DNA of 64,000 nt from Adineta steineri (GCA_905250115.1 CAJNOI010000074.1:124001-188000), one strand, 5' to 3'. Shown: positions 33,888 through 46,800, numbered from the stretch's first letter. The notes: generated by a model not told the origin, from the letters alone. A program made the numbers and translations.

Positions 33888-34987
33888 AGCGATATTCATT
33901 ATTGAATACTATTATCTATCGATGTTTATCATCAGAAAGACCAACTCTTTATGAATCATTAAAAGTCCATCAAACTGCACCTGATGTTTTTACACAACCT
34001 GCAGAAAGTTTATTCGTATATCCTTATCGTACAAGTGTATTTGGTGGTCAAATTATTGGTTCAGCTATGTATGCTGCTCACCTAACATTAACAAAAGATT
34101 ATCCATTGCATAGTCTTCATTCATATTTTCTTGCAGCAGCTGATAATTCTTCACCAATTATATATACAATTAAACGATTACGTGATGGTAAATCATTTGA
34201 AACACGAAGTGTTACAGCTCGACAAGATAATAAAATAATTTTTGAATGTGCAATTAGCTTTCACAAAAAAGAACAAGGAAACATGGCACATCAACCAATC
34301 ATGCCGAAAGATGGTAACTTTTCATGAATATAATTAAATCGAAAAATGATCGTTTATCTTTCTTTAGATGTTGTTCCACCTGAACAACTTCAATCAACAA
34401 GACATCGTTTTAAAAATCTTCTAAATGACGAACGTCTTAAACCTGAACTTCGATCTTTTGTTGAACTCGGACTCGACATGCCTGCACGTATTGATATTCG
34501 ACATTGTCATCCACGTGATTTACTTCGACCTACACCTAAATGGCCAGCACGACAACTTATTTGGATAAAAACAATAGATCCATTACCGAATGATTCATAT
34601 TTACATCGATCTGCTGTAGCTTATTGTAGTGATCGAGTCTTACTAACTAGTGCTCTTCTTCCGTATGCTCTCAATGTATTTAGTCCACGTATCCACATGC
34701 AAGCATCACTTGATCATACAATGTGGTTTCATGATGATTTTAGTTTTGATACGACTTCTCAAATTGATTCATCAACAGAAGATGATCCTCCAAAACCAAT
34801 TCGTCGTCATGCTGATATACCATCGATTCCATCGAAATTACCAGTACGTGCTGATGATTGGTTACTCTATGAATTAGAATGTCCGATTGCAATGAATAAT
34901 CGTGCTTTAACTTTCGGAAAAATATGGACACGAGATGGACGACTTGTTGTAACATGCACTCAAGAAGGTGTTATTCGCTGTTATTAA
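33878..34987 (+). CDS. ACOT8: Acyl-CoA thioesterase, TesB/ACOT8 type
   Basis: Exons 33878-34313 and 34368-34987 join in frame to 351 aa with a double hotdog fold. VFGGQIIGSAMYAAHLTL and HSLHSYFLAAADNSSPIIY lie in domain 1; LLPYALNVFSPRIHMQASLD, HTMWFHDDF with the catalytic Asp of SLDHTMW, WLLYELECP and VVTCTQEGVIR lie in domain 2. It hydrolyses acyl-CoAs to fatty acid and CoA. Human ACOT8 is peroxisomal through a C-terminal SKL; this protein ends RCY, without a PTS1, and starts MLLKRYSLLNTIIYRCLSS, which looks mitochondrial. A 40-residue acidic insert (about 255-295) is not in the human protein. Confidence 0.92.
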
Positions 34988-35164
34988 TGATTCTATTAGT
35001 CAAAATAGATCAGATAAATATCTCAATATTTTAAAATAAATTCTACATAGATCTATTGATGAATATCATTAATAATATCTTAATTCATAAACATAATTTT
35101 TATTTAATTTACAATCAAGAGTCGTCTAATTTTCACAAAAAAAAATAAATGTAGATTTCATTAA

Positions 35165-37471
35165 CTAAATTTGACCTGTAAAGACATGAATACGTCCACT
35201 TGAATTTCCACCAACAATTATTGGAAGTGTTTGATGACCAACATTAACTGTAGCTAATGAATTTAAATTTTCACTACGTAATGAACATATTTTTTTACAA
35301 TTTTCATCAATAACAGTTATCTAAATTTATAAATAGAAATAGATTTTAGGAAAAGAAAAAACATTATGAACAATTTACTTCTCGAGGATGATCATTTGAA
35401 CCAATAAGAAAGTAAGAATCAAACATAGAATAAGATTCAGCCATAAATGGTGTTACAAAACGATTAACATAATTTCGATGATAAATCTTTGTTGTTGGTC
35501 GAATATTAAGTGGATCAATTGAATTTTGTATATCATTGCTCGAAAATGATATAACCTTATCATCTCGAGTTGTAGCCATAATATGACTACCCGATTGACT
35601 ATAATAAGCTCCATAACATGAATGACCAGTTTCTAAGCAATATTTCATCGTTGTCATCCTTCTTAAATCCCAGATTTTGACACAACTAAGAAAAAAACCA
35701 GAATCTTCATAAAATTTAACGAGTTATCCACATTAAAACATACTTATCAGTTCCAGCAATACAAAATTCTTCTCTTTGCATCGGATTAATATCAAGAGTA
35801 CGAATACGTTTTTTTGTCACATCAAAAGATTCCATTGACACTGGGCTAAATCAAAAATTAGTCCATTATAAATATGAAATTGAAAAATAAAATGTTTACT
35901 TTGCTCGTGTATCAACTAATAATACATCACCATTGGCTCGAGAAAGCAAAAATGTTTGTAATGAATAATAATCAAACGCTGTTAATCCATTTTGTTGAGA
36001 ATCTTTAAATATCTAAATATTTATGTCAATGAATAATAGTAAAATCTTTTGGTTTAGATTCTGACGTCAGATGTTATGTTAATCTAATACATAGAACTGA
36101 ATCAAGTCAACTAGGATAGAACGAATTCTAGACGTCTAATATCAAAAAAAATCCTATGAGATTGGCGTATAAGCTAACGCTACTAATTCATTTATAGTTA
36201 AGAAATAAATCGTATATATATACTTCAGTGGAAACATTTTTTGTTATATCACATGTGCGAAATGTTGAATCAAAAGATGTTGAATTGATACAATTTGAAT
36301 TAAGTTTATCAAAACGGCAACATGTAGCGTATTCTTTATGAAAACTATAATTAATTTTACACCATGCACCATTTAAATTATCGGTTGGCTAAAAGAAAAT
36401 TTTATGAATCTTTTAATTTGATTCCGTAAAATTTCGTTTACTTTAACAACAAGACCAATTGTACCCTTTCGATCGCAACCAGCAATAGCTAGAATATCTG
36501 AACGAGAATGAATATCCATGGATATAAGACGATCAGGTGTTAATTTAAGAAAATTTTGATCAAGGATTTCCATATCAGAAAAATTAAAAGTTGATCTAAT
36601 GAATTTATAATAGAATTTTTTGGAAAAAAAAGATTTATATTACTTTTTCGATTCGATATTTTGATTATTATCTCCAAAATACATTTTAATCTTTTCGTTG
36701 AGTTCTTTTTGTTCTTCTGGAGAAATTTCTATTATTCGTTTTTGTATTTTTCGTTGATATGTAGGAGCAACAATTTCATTCTATTCAAAAATGAAAATTT
36801 TACTTACAAAAATTAAAATAATATTTATTTACTTGAGTAGTAGTATCCATTTCATTATCACTTTCTTCGGGTGATGGAAGTTTATTTCCATTAATATCCA
36901 TATGTGCAAGACGACGTGATCGTCTAACAGGAACATTTTCCGAAACAGTAACACTAAAATGACGATACAGAAGTTTCAAAATATAAAATTATTCGTTAGA
37001 TATGAACATACTATTTATAACCATTTTTTTTTGCTTCTTTTTTAATTGTTGTTTGTAATGCACTTGTTAAAGTTTTGAAATCATCACGAATCTAACATTA
37101 GGAGAAAAAAAAAATTACATTTTTAAACAAGAAAAGAAAATAATTTTACTTTTGTCATTAATAAACCTTCTAAAAATGCTTTGTTATCCTCAAGATTTTT
37201 TCGACGAATTTCCTCAACATTACGTACGGGTTCTTCTTTATTTTCATCTTGTTCAGGAAGTTCTACCTAGAAAAAAAATAAAATCAGTAAATTGTGTTGT
37301 TGGAAGACAACATTGATTTTCTTACTTTCGTTTGTGCTCGACGTTTTATTCGAGGTGGTGAAGAGATCTCCTCAGGTTCGGTCTGAACAAGTATAGGAAT
37401 GAAATAATCAATTCATAATAGAAAAAACATACTTTTATTTTCAATGAACGTGATCGCAGGCCAACTGGCAT
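35165..37471 (-). CDS. WDR76: WD-repeat protein 76 (WDR76)
   Basis: Twelve exons join in frame to 515 aa: 37471-37433, 37382-37326, 37266-37150, 37091-37012, 36953-36833, 36780-36644, 36595-36442, 36388-36224, 36012-35900, 35845-35744, 35685-35379, 35320-35165. The N-terminal third is charged with RRSRRLAHMDINGN, typical of WDR76. After it come WD blades, including LISMDIHSRSDILAIAGCDR-G-IGLV, IRTLDINPMQREEFCIAGTD followed by VKIWDLRRM, and the final GNSSGRIHVF. WDR76 is a nuclear, DDB2-like DNA-damage and chromatin-associated adaptor for CUL4-DDB1. Introns are mostly 50-65 nt. Exon 1 encodes just MPVGLRSRSLKIK, in line with the family start. Confidence 0.88.
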
Positions 37472-38026
37472 TGTCAATATGATAAAAAAATACTAATCTG
37501 AAATAATAATACTTTAAATAACTTCTAATGCTATCAATCTCATGTAGATGGTTTAATCAAATATCTCATCTATAACTAAATTTAAGGACAGACAGGAGAG
37601 GTCAAATGAACATTCTAAGATCACTGATTGTCATCATAGAAAAGCACTTAAGACAGGAAACTGACATATTTACTACAAAGTTCTTCATAGAATAGAGTGA
37701 AATACTGTGAATTCATTTGAGAAGAAATTCAAAAACGATTTATATATTCTTTTCAATTTCTCATCATTTTCATATGACGAGAGTTTATGTAACCAGTTCA
37801 TTTCAAGTGCAATAGATTATCGATATAATATGAAAACCGCCGTAAAGAAAGAAAGATCTCTTTGTTTGTATTTGTTAATACATTAGCCAATATTATTCCA
37901 GTAGAGGTCGTCATATTGTTTTTTAGTTGTGTTTTTTTCTTTTCTTGCATTTTTCTTTTTCGGGTACTTTGATCTCGCGCCACGCGTGTTCAATCATTTT
38001 CTAATTTTTATCGAAACACTTCGATC
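37472..38026. promoter_or_regulatory. Divergent intergenic space between WDR76 and PGAM
   Basis: 555 bp between the two ATGs. It should contain both promoters. No TATA element stands out. The minus-strand frame at 37798-37983 is probably chance. Confidence 0.4.
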
Positions 38027-39154
38027 ATGGCTGTACACAAATTAGTTTTGGGTAGGATTATTTTTCTCTCTATTATTTTAATTATAAAATTTTCTCTTTC
38101 TTTTAGTTCGTCATGGTGAAAGGTAGAGAAAAAGAAAACGAAATTTTCAAGATATATTTCTATATTTAATTCTATAGTGAATGGAATCAAAAGAATTTAT
38201 TTTGTGGTTGGTATGATGCTGATTTATCAGAAAAAGGTTGTCAAGAAGCTAAACAAGCTGGCCAAGTTCGTTCTTTTTTTCTATTAAAAGCTAAATTATC
38301 GATTATTTGAATTTTAGTGGCTTAAAGAAAATGGTTATACATTTGATGTAGCTTTTACATCAGTATTAAAACGAGCAGTTAAAACTCTTTATAGTATTCA
38401 ACAAGAATTAGATCTTCATTGGATCCCTGTTCATCGTCATTGGCGTCTTAATGAACGTATGTATGGCGCTTTACAAGGAAAAAATAAATCAGAAACAGCA
38501 GCTAAATATGGTGAAGATCAAGTTAAAGTTAGTAATATGAAAAGTTTTTATTCAATAATAATATTATTTATATAGGTATGGCGACGTGCTTATGATATTC
38601 CACCACCACAACTTGAAGAATCAAGCGAATATAATCCAAGAAATGATAGCAAATACAAGGTAATACTCTTAGGAAACATCTATGACAACTTGTAGTTCTA
38701 AAAACAAGCCTTTCTATAATAATTAGATTTAGCCATTATTCATTTCAATAATAGCTTTTTGTTCTTTAGAATTTAGATCGACGTGTATTACCATTAACTG
38801 AATGTTTAAAAGATACTGTTGAACGTGCATTACCATATTGGCATGATGCTATTGTACCAGCAATTCGTTCAGGTCAAAAAGTACTTATTGCTGCACATGG
38901 TAATTCATTACGAGCATTAATTAAATATCTTGATAATGTACCTGATCAAGAAATAGTTGAACTTAATTTACCAACAGGTATATAAATCGTCTCACGTAAA
39001 AATATTAATCATGTTTTTTTAATATTAAGGTATTCCTCTTGTTTATGAACTTGATGAAAATTTAAATCCAATTAAACATTATTATGTTGCACCTGATGAT
39101 GTTGTTCAACAAGCTATTGATCAAGTTGCTAATCAAGGAAAAGCAAAGAAATAA
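38027..39154 (+). CDS. PGAM: Cofactor-dependent phosphoglycerate mutase
   Basis: Seven exons (38027-38051, 38107-38122, 38178-38265, 38318-38527, 38576-38659, 38770-38977, 39030-39154) join in frame to 251 aa. Exon 2 is a 16-nt microexon encoding the centre of the active-site motif VRHGES (His11). Also present are [40 protein letters not shown] and the second catalytic His in [14 protein letters not shown]. The enzyme interconverts 3- and 2-phosphoglycerate in glycolysis through a phosphohistidine, in the cytosol. The length matches animal PGAM1/2. Confidence 0.96.
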
Positions 39155-39498
39155 AATTATCAAATTATATCTATCCAAACATTATCGCTCACTAGTCGAA
39201 AATTGAATGATATTTTATTATAACCCCATACATAGAATTTCCCGTAGTATCTATTATTTTTATGTATGAATTTAGTTTATTACATAGTATGACATCATTT
39301 TAGAAAATATTTTTCAATAAAGAATTTATTTCAAGGTTTAATTTATCAACGAATAAAAAAATACATCTATAATTTACTAATTAAGAGAAGAGGATTTTGT
39401 TGCCTAATACACTCGAGTTTCAAATCATACAATTATTATAATACTAATCGTAGCGCGTTTTAATTTACTAAACTTGTGCGATTTTTGTTTTTTTCATT
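39155..39498. other. PGAM 3' flank and promoter of the next gene
   Basis: 344 bp with an AATAAA at 39316-39321 (162 nt past the PGAM stop), a good candidate polyadenylation signal. The rest, up to the ATG at 39499, should serve the intronless hypothetical gene. Confidence 0.5.
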
Positions 39499-40431
39499 AT
39501 GATTAAAAATAATTCATCAGTATTACATTTTATTAAATCGAGTAATTTTGCAAATACATATTTGAATTCGCCAATGACTGGAGATATATCTAAATCATTC
39601 TTGAATTTACTTAATGATAAATCTTTAATTAATTCATTTGAATGTGAAAATGATACACCATTAGGAGCTGGTGAATATTCATTTCTTGTCTATGGCGGAC
39701 AATATTTAACTTTATATAATATTAATGGTCAACTATATCGAATACCTTGGAATACAAATATTTATGATTCTATTAAACAAATTCGTTGGTCATCATATTA
39801 TTGTTCGTATTTGATAATGACTGCACGATATTTTTCACTTTTTAATTTCTCTACATATGAATTATTACAAATAAAAAAAACATTTAAATCTCATGAACAG
39901 CTACAATTTTTTACCTGTCATCAAATAGATTTATGGCTTGTATGTTTATTGAATCTAAACAAAAAACAAATACTTGTTCATTATGATCTTTCAGAATGGG
40001 AATATAGGAAATCGATTTCTTTAGATAAATTAGGTTTATATCGAACGGATACAATATGTGCTATTGAAAATAATCAAAATGGACAATGTTTAGCTTTATT
40101 AATAGCTGAAAGAAATCAGAATATAACTGTTGGTATTCAACGACGACGTCGACTTATTCTTATTTCAACATATACGATGTCTCCAATACGAGTGATTTAT
40201 TTTAGTGGTGCCGATGATCTTTATTGGACAATCACATCAGTACGAAATCGACAAACTTCAAAAAATGGATGGTTACTTAGTAAATATTTTGATAATGAAT
40301 TAACTTTTATTGATAATCAATGTAATTATATTAAATATAAAAAAGAATTACGTAATTTAGCTATTACAATCGATGGACATTATCTAATATTAAGAACAAT
40401 TAATAGTTTAGATATTTATCAGATCGATTAA
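39499..40431 (+). CDS. Intronless hypothetical protein, beta-propeller-like, 310 aa
   Basis: One uninterrupted frame with host-like codon use. It has strand-rich repeats of about 40-50 residues with hydrophobic-turn patterns (LTLYNINGQLYRIPW, FSLFNFSTYELLQIKK, TFIDNQCNYIKYKK), suggesting WD40-like blades without the canonical WD. An N-terminal Ser/Asn-rich tail (1-55) precedes the propeller. No catalytic motif, signal peptide or membrane span is visible. I do not recognise the family. The absence of introns in this length stands out among neighbours and may mark a retrocopy or lineage-specific gene. Confidence 0.7.
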   Translation: MIKNNSSVLHFIKSSNFANTYLNSPMTGDISKSFLNLLNDKSLINSFECENDTPLGAGEYSFLVYGGQYLTLYNINGQLYRIPWNTNIYDSIKQIRWSSYYCSYLIMTARYFSLFNFSTYELLQIKKTFKSHEQLQFFTCHQIDLWLVCLLNLNKKQILVHYDLSEWEYRKSISLDKLGLYRTDTICAIENNQNGQCLALLIAERNQNITVGIQRRRRLILISTYTMSPIRVIYFSGADDLYWTITSVRNRQTSKNGWLLSKYFDNELTFIDNQCNYIKYKKELRNLAITIDGHYLILRTINSLDIYQID

Positions 40432-40536
40432 AATTATCAAAATAAGTTTTATTTATTAATTATTACATATAATAAAAAATAATTATACATATATCAATTG
40501 AGATTATTTTTATTTATACGTAAACAAAAGAAAATT

Positions 40537-42802
40537 TTATATCTTTTGATTTTGTTTTGATAATTTATGACGTGGTAAATCTTTGACATAGATTTGAAAA
40601 CGTGTTGAACCTTGTCCTTTTTTTTTATCAAAAATAATATTCTCGGCATATACTCGACAAATCACATTGATTAATACATTTGGTTTAGGATTATTAAATT
40701 GAACCCATACATATGGTGCTTGATATACATTCCGACGTTGTTGCTTACCTCTAAAAGATATTTTTTATATACAATATAATTAGAAAAACGAATTTTCGTA
40801 CGTATAAGGAAACCATTTTGTTTCAAGCGAACCACATTTATGATCGCGATTCTTTTCTGATATATATGTTATATTACCACCAATATTGTCAACGTCGATT
40901 GGATACTAAATAGAGATAAGTTATTAATCATATGTATAGGTATGATACGTATTTTTCCAAGTATTGGTTTCATAATTATCAGAAAGTGAATTTTGTTGTT
41001 GTCAAAAAAGAATTGTTCAGAAAATTTAAAGATACTCATTTTCATTACCAGAAAACTCACAGAAACCTATTAAGTTATCTTTCTTGTGCGTTTCGATGAC
41101 ACTTCTTTCTATTTGGAAACGAACAATACCTTATAGATGGCTCTAAAGTTGATATCTTTCAGTTATCGCCTTAATGTATGTTATGGAAATACTTAAGAGA
41201 GGGGGTCAGTTCACTTATAAACTCATGAAAGTTCTTGCCCATGTAAAAAAAAAGTGAGCAAAGTTCACTTATAATTAATTTTTCATGTTAATTAAGCGAC
41301 TTTTTTTACTCTTTTTCAATTTGCATAGTACTTTAGAATACTTTTCCCACCTACCAAAGTATTTAATCGTACTTTTACTAGCTTCAAAGTATGGTTTATT
41401 ACTTTTTTGGACTTCCTAAAGTACTTTTTAGCCAAAAAGTATGAAAAATACTTAAAGAGGTTTACTTATAAGTACTATTCTCTGTCAAAAAACAACTATT
41501 GAAAGTAGTTAATAGCCACTTTTATGGGTCAAATTTTTTGCATAGGTAATACAATACAGCTTTCAATTCTACTCCTTTCAATGTGTATTTTACAAATAAA
41601 TTTATTTATTACTTCTCCATAGCAGTGAACAGCAATAGCGTTAGGACCTGGTTGACATCCAGCAGCTTTATATGCATCCTTATCTTCTAATTTATGGCCT
41701 GGACGTGGTTCAAAATCAACAATCTAATATAGAAATATAATTTTAATTAATTAATTTCTATTTCGTTTTACTTTATTCATTTTAACGAGTATACATGGTG
41801 TTCCATTAGAAAATCCATAATGATTATTAGGCGTACAACTACCTGGATTATCAATTGTAAATTTATTTACTTCCGCAGAATGATTATTATTCCAATAATC
41901 TAATAAAGAAAAATAATTCATTTTGGTAAATAATCGATTTATTCTTGTCTTGTAAAGAAAGTTAAATTAATATTTGACATAATTAATTCTCTTCTTTTTA
42001 TTAAATATTAATAACATAAACTAGTGACGTTTCGTATCTTGATAAGATACTTCATCAGACATAAATATTAAACGAAAATGAACGTACAATAAACAGGTGT
42101 CTGGGTAAGGATATCATCCTTTTTCCGCATCACTATCAAAATTGACTAAAAACAGCCTAATTTATTAGTGTTTTCTATCATTGTTCTGTTTATTGTACGT
42201 TGATTTTCGTTTAATATTTATGCCTGACGAAGTATCTTATCAAGATACGAAACGTCACTAGTTTATGTTATTAATATTTAATAAAAAGAAGAGAATCAAT
42301 TATGTCAAATAATCGATTTAGTACATACAAATTCTAAGGTATTGATCAAGATTTTGAATATAAGGATCCGATTCATAATCATTAGTATTAACAAAAACAA
42401 GACTACTATCATTTTTTGTAGTTGGTTGTGGTCGAAATCCAAGACCTAAAAATTAAATTTATAATTAATTTATTCAAAAATTCGTTTTTTTTAAAATACA
42501 AACCGGGTGAAAGTGGATTCGAACGAGTTTCCATACTTGATGATTCTCCTGAATAACGTGGACGATCATGCGGTGTTATTCCCATTAGTATAGCCACCAT
42601 GGTACAAAAAAATCCCACCGAACCAATGTAGTAAAAGCAATAAAAAGTACTTAATTTTACTATAAAAAAAATCAATACATAATGAAAATACTCTTTAAAT
42701 TATCAATTCTAACTTACGCCATTTAGCTCCATCTCTACCTAAAAATTCTCGACGTTTTGAATCATATACTGCACTAGTTAAATCGGATAATTGCCAACCC
42801 AT
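40537..42802 (-). CDS. ATP1B: Na+/K+-ATPase beta subunit
   Basis: Seven exons (42802-42718, 42659-42504, 42445-42329, 41899-41772, 41723-41613, 40905-40802, 40750-40537) join in frame to 304 aa, a usual length. It is a type II membrane protein: cytosolic start, anchor at about 33-57 (YYIGSVGFFCTMVAILMGI), then GLGFRPQP and a large ectodomain. Six ectodomain Cys form the three family disulfides in order: GSCTPNN/TPCILVKMN, AGCQPG/HCYGE, DHKCGS/INVICRVY. The beta subunit is needed to fold and deliver the alpha pump subunit to the plasma membrane. Intron 3 is expanded by a foldback element (41972-42309), and intron 5 (707 nt) is full of AAAGTA-rich repetitive sequence. Confidence 0.92.
41972..42309. 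mobile_element. Foldback (long inverted repeat) element in the ATP1B intron
   Basis: Two 124-nt arms, 41972-42095 and 42186-42309, are reverse complements with about four mismatches, around a 90-nt loop. Arms carry AAACTAGTGACGTTTCGTAT and CTTGATAAGATACTTC. No coding capacity. This is the structure of a foldback-type MITE. A convincing target duplication was not found, although TAAATAATCGATTTA occurs on the left at 41927-41941 and nearly the same sequence on the right at 42306-42320. Confidence 0.88.
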
Positions 42803-42958
42803 AATGACTAGATTTCGATGGTAATATATATATATCTAGAAAGGTTTTATAAAATCTTTTGTATAAGTCATTCTTAATAAAAATAAAAGGAATATATTTT
42901 GTATGTATTATAGTCCTTTCTGTTCTTTCGACTCGTCTCTCCATTTTATCTCATTCGA
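42803..42958. promoter_or_regulatory. Divergent intergenic space between ATP1B and a small basic gene
   Basis: 156 bp separate the two ATGs. It is a candidate shared promoter for the Na,K-ATPase beta gene (-) and the 73-aa gene (+). No clear core element. Confidence 0.35.
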
Positions 42959-43180
42959 ATGAATAACAAAAAACATAAAAAAGAAAAAGAAAAACGGAGC
43001 AAAGAATGTGAACAGAGAAAACCAGATATCGATAACAAAGAATGTATGAAGGCATATGAAGCTATGTCTGTAATAGATCGATACAATTTATTATATCGAG
43101 AGAATGTGCCTCTTCTCATATATTTCCTTATCGAACAAAACGAAGTATCCCTTAAAATACTATCATTGTATCAAACTTAA
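42959..43180 (+). CDS. Small Lys-rich hypothetical protein, 73 aa
   Basis: The first 20 residues are almost all Lys/Glu/Arg (MNNKKHKKEKEKRSKECEQR). The rest (CMKAYEAMSVIDRYNLLYRE, then a Leu/Ile-rich helix) could form one or two amphipathic helices. The frame begins at the first ATG in the divergent space. No family recognised; it may be a single exon of a longer gene. Confidence 0.4.
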   Translation: MNNKKHKKEKEKRSKECEQRKPDIDNKECMKAYEAMSVIDRYNLLYRENVPLLIYFLIEQNEVSLKILSLYQT

Positions 43181-43829
43181 AAAATCGAAGTTAAAATAAT
43201 GTTGTATCGTTATCTATTTCAGTTCGAATACTTGTCGAATGATTAACTTGATTTATTTTCTAAAACATTCTGCTTATTTCTCTCAATCTGCAGCATATCA
43301 TAGAGAGAAGTAATTCATTTACTATAATTTAATTATATCATAATTAACCAACTAATGTAATATTCATTTCTTATATATTCTTTGCTTCCCCGAAGCACTT
43401 GTATATTCTTTAAGATGACATTGACTAATATTATTTAACTATTCACAATCCTCTTCATACTTCATATTTTTCTATTACAGCGGAACAGTTTATATAATTC
43501 AATCAGATATTCTTATTTGATTTATTAAAAAGACTTCGTTTTTTTTCGATAAAAAAAAAAGAGTAGTGAAAAATTTTGTATCATCTCTGATTGGTCGAGC
43601 AAATATGCCATTAATTAGCGACCTCATATTATCGATTTTCATCTAATAAAAATTAAAATAGACATAATAGATATGTGATGAACAACTTTGATATATAACA
43701 AAATCATGTTTATTTGTAAGAAAATTTCATAACAAATTAATTTCTATTGGATCTGTTGTGCAATTACATCAATTTAATTTAACTTTACTTCGAAAAATAA
43801 AAGTCATTTTTTATAGATAGATTATAATC
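43181..43829. other. Intergenic upstream of RAD50
   Basis: AT-rich with no gene seen. A short hairpin TGCTTCCCCGAAGCA lies near 43384-43398. RAD50 promoter presumably here. Confidence 0.5.
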
Positions 43830-46800
43830 ATGTCTCGTTTACATAAAATGTCCGTTCAAGGCATTCGTAGCTTTGGAAATCGAGATCAAGATACACAAGT
43901 TATAACATTTTTTTCACCATTAACTGTTATTGTTGGTCCAAATGGATCGGGTAAAACAACAATCATTGAATGTTTAAAATATATGGCAACAGGTATTATG
44001 CCACCAGGTGCTAAGACAGGTGGAGCATTTGTACATGATCCAAAAGTAGCACATGATACTGAAGTACGTGGACAAATTCGACTTTTATTCCAAGATGTTA
44101 CAGGACATAATGTTCAAGTTCAACGTACACTTGTTGCTACACAAAAAGTACAAGAAAAATTGATCTATTTCGAATTTTTATATTTTTTTCGTTTGTATAG
44201 AAAACAAGTATAAGTCTGAGAACACTTGAAGGTGTTATTATTCGTGAAGGTATCAATGGTGAACCTATACAAATAACATCAAAATGTATTGAACTTGATA
44301 AAGAAATGGTAACAGCATTTGGTGTTTCAACAGCTATTCTTGAAAATGTTATTTTTTGTCATCAAGAAGAATCAAATTGGTTAGATAGAAAGATTTTATT
44401 TGAATATATGTATATATAAAAATGATTGTTTAGGCCATTGAGTGAAGGAAAACAATTAAAAAATAAATTTGATGATATATTTGCTGCAACAAAATATATG
44501 AAAGCACTTGAATTAATTCGAAAAATTCGAACAGAAAAAGTTTGTTGCATTTATTTTTTTTCAAATAAGATTTCTATTTATATAAAACTTTAATATAGTT
44601 ACAAACTGTTAAAATTAGTCGAGCAGAAATTGGACATTTAAAAACATATCGTGATATGTTAAATCAAGTATGTCAAACATCTTTAGGTTTTTTTTAAAGA
44701 AAAATATTCATTTGTTTAGAAAAGAAGACAACATGCAGAAATCGATGAACGTCGACAAACATCAAAAGCTAATGTAGATAGTATTAAACTTAAACTTGAA
44801 CCCATTGATGTAAGTAAAAATAAATCTTAAGATAAATTCAACGGAAATGTTAAAAGTCTTACATCAGTTCAGTCAGATCTCTAGATAGCATAATATGAAA
44901 AGACTACTGAGTTCGCAGTGAAATATAAACGGTTGTTGATAATTACAGTACTGATATTTTGAAACACTTGAAGAATTTCTAGTAACTTATATATTGATTG
45001 TGTATTTTCTTTTATAAAGTCTCGTTTGGAATTTATTGTTAAAGAAAATTCGAAAATGATTGATTTTCAACGACGTGTAGGTAATATTATTTAACTAGAA
45101 TATTTCAATTTTAATATTATTCTTATTTCTTAGATCGTCTAACAAATGAATGTGAAGCATTAAAAAAACAAATTCGTGAATTAAATGCAGTTATTGATGA
45201 ACCATTTCAAGGATCAGAAGATGAACTTAAATTATTAATTTCAAATTTTCAACGTGATCAAGATAAAAAGAAACGTGAACTTCAAGATGTAAGAAATTGT
45301 TTTATTTTTACTATAACATAAAGATTGAATAATTTTGACACATATCTTTGCAGTATAATTATTAACATAAACGAAAAGTTGATAGTAAATAAAAAAATTA
45401 CAATTTTGACAAGAATAGTTTTAAGTAATTAATACGAGAAATGTTTTGATCTAGTTTGTCTCTTCTGTCAAGTACTACTTAGATGTTCTCGAGAAATTTT
45501 TCAAAGTGGGTTTATTACAGTTCGATCATGATTATTTTATATTGATAATCATGAACTATTTAAATTTTATGTTGTCGATACCTTGAAAAAAACTTCTTCT
45601 AGACTACTGACGGGAAAGAGACATAACGCGCCAAGTTTTTTTTACGGTTTCCCTGAGAAGATGTTCGTCACGACTTCCCGACATATAAAAATATACAAAA
45701 TCTTCGGAATGAAAAAGATTTAAAACAAGCAAAGTGTTAGAGTCAGTGTGGGTGTGACTGTATAAGTCATTCTTTTCTCATAGTACACATCCACAGCCAT
45801 ACCATCACCCGATTTCCTGAAAATATTTTACATACTGTTGAGCATTTCGTTCCGATTTACCTGTATTTTTTAAGCTATGGTCCCTCTAACCAACATGTTT
45901 TACGGACTCCCGGTAAGAATGTTAAAAAAAAAGTCGAATCTGAACACCTGGACAAATTACTAGGTGTTCGGGATACTTAGTACGTTTTGTCTTTCTCCCC
46001 TACTGACCTAGTATGATTTCTAACCTTATTTCAAACCATTCTATAAGAGAGAATATTTGTAATATCGAACACATTCTTTCTATTTAGAAACTTTTAAATT
46101 TATTTCATTTTTAGTTGGAAGCTAAAAAGCTAGCCACTGAACGTCAAATGAAAAAACTTACTGATAAACGAACATCCGATACAACTCGTTTAGGAGCATA
46201 TGAATTCGAAGAAAAACAATATAAATCAAATCTAATACGTCGTCTACAATTTCTTAATGAATATAATCAACAATCATCACAAATAATTGATAAAAATGAT
46301 TTAATAAATTATTTAGATAAACAGATAAAAACTGAACAAAAACAATTAATGGAAAAACGTTTATTTTATCAACAACAAGAAACAAATATTCAAAAAGATT
46401 TCGATAAATTTCGAGAACAACGTATTAAAACTGAATCGACAATAAAATTAAAAAGTTCACAAGTTGAAAAAACTTTAAAAGAAATTCAAGATATAAAACA
46501 ACAACAAAAACAAATTGAACAATATTTAAAACAATTAAATGATCTTAATAAACGTATTGAACGTAAAGAAGATGAATATCAACAAAAATTAACTAATGGT
46601 ATTAATCTTGAACAATTAAAACTTGATATTAGTACAGATGAACAAAAACGTGTACAATTACAATTTGAACTTAAAGATTTAAATGATGAAATTGATAATT
46701 TACTTGTTAATGCAAAAATTAATACAGAATATGAAATGTTTAAGAAAGAGAAATCGGAACGTGATGAACAAATTAGAAAAATGTAAATATTTAATTTTTT

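Noticed and set aside
41200..41570. Possible transposon in ATP1B intron 5 with repeated AAAGTA motifs
   Set aside because: Many short AAAGTACTT-like words are present, but I could not define ends, target duplications or a second copy, so only the repetitive nature is noted in the gene entry.
43384..43398. GC-containing hairpin as a possible RNA gene
   Set aside because: It is a stem of about five base pairs only, with no tRNA or snRNA features around it.
45600..46020. Possible terminal inverted repeats in RAD50 intron 7 (GGGAAAGAGACA / GGGGAGAAAGACA)
   Set aside because: The match is short and gapped with no target duplication. Composition suggests mobile-element debris but the boundaries are not supportable.
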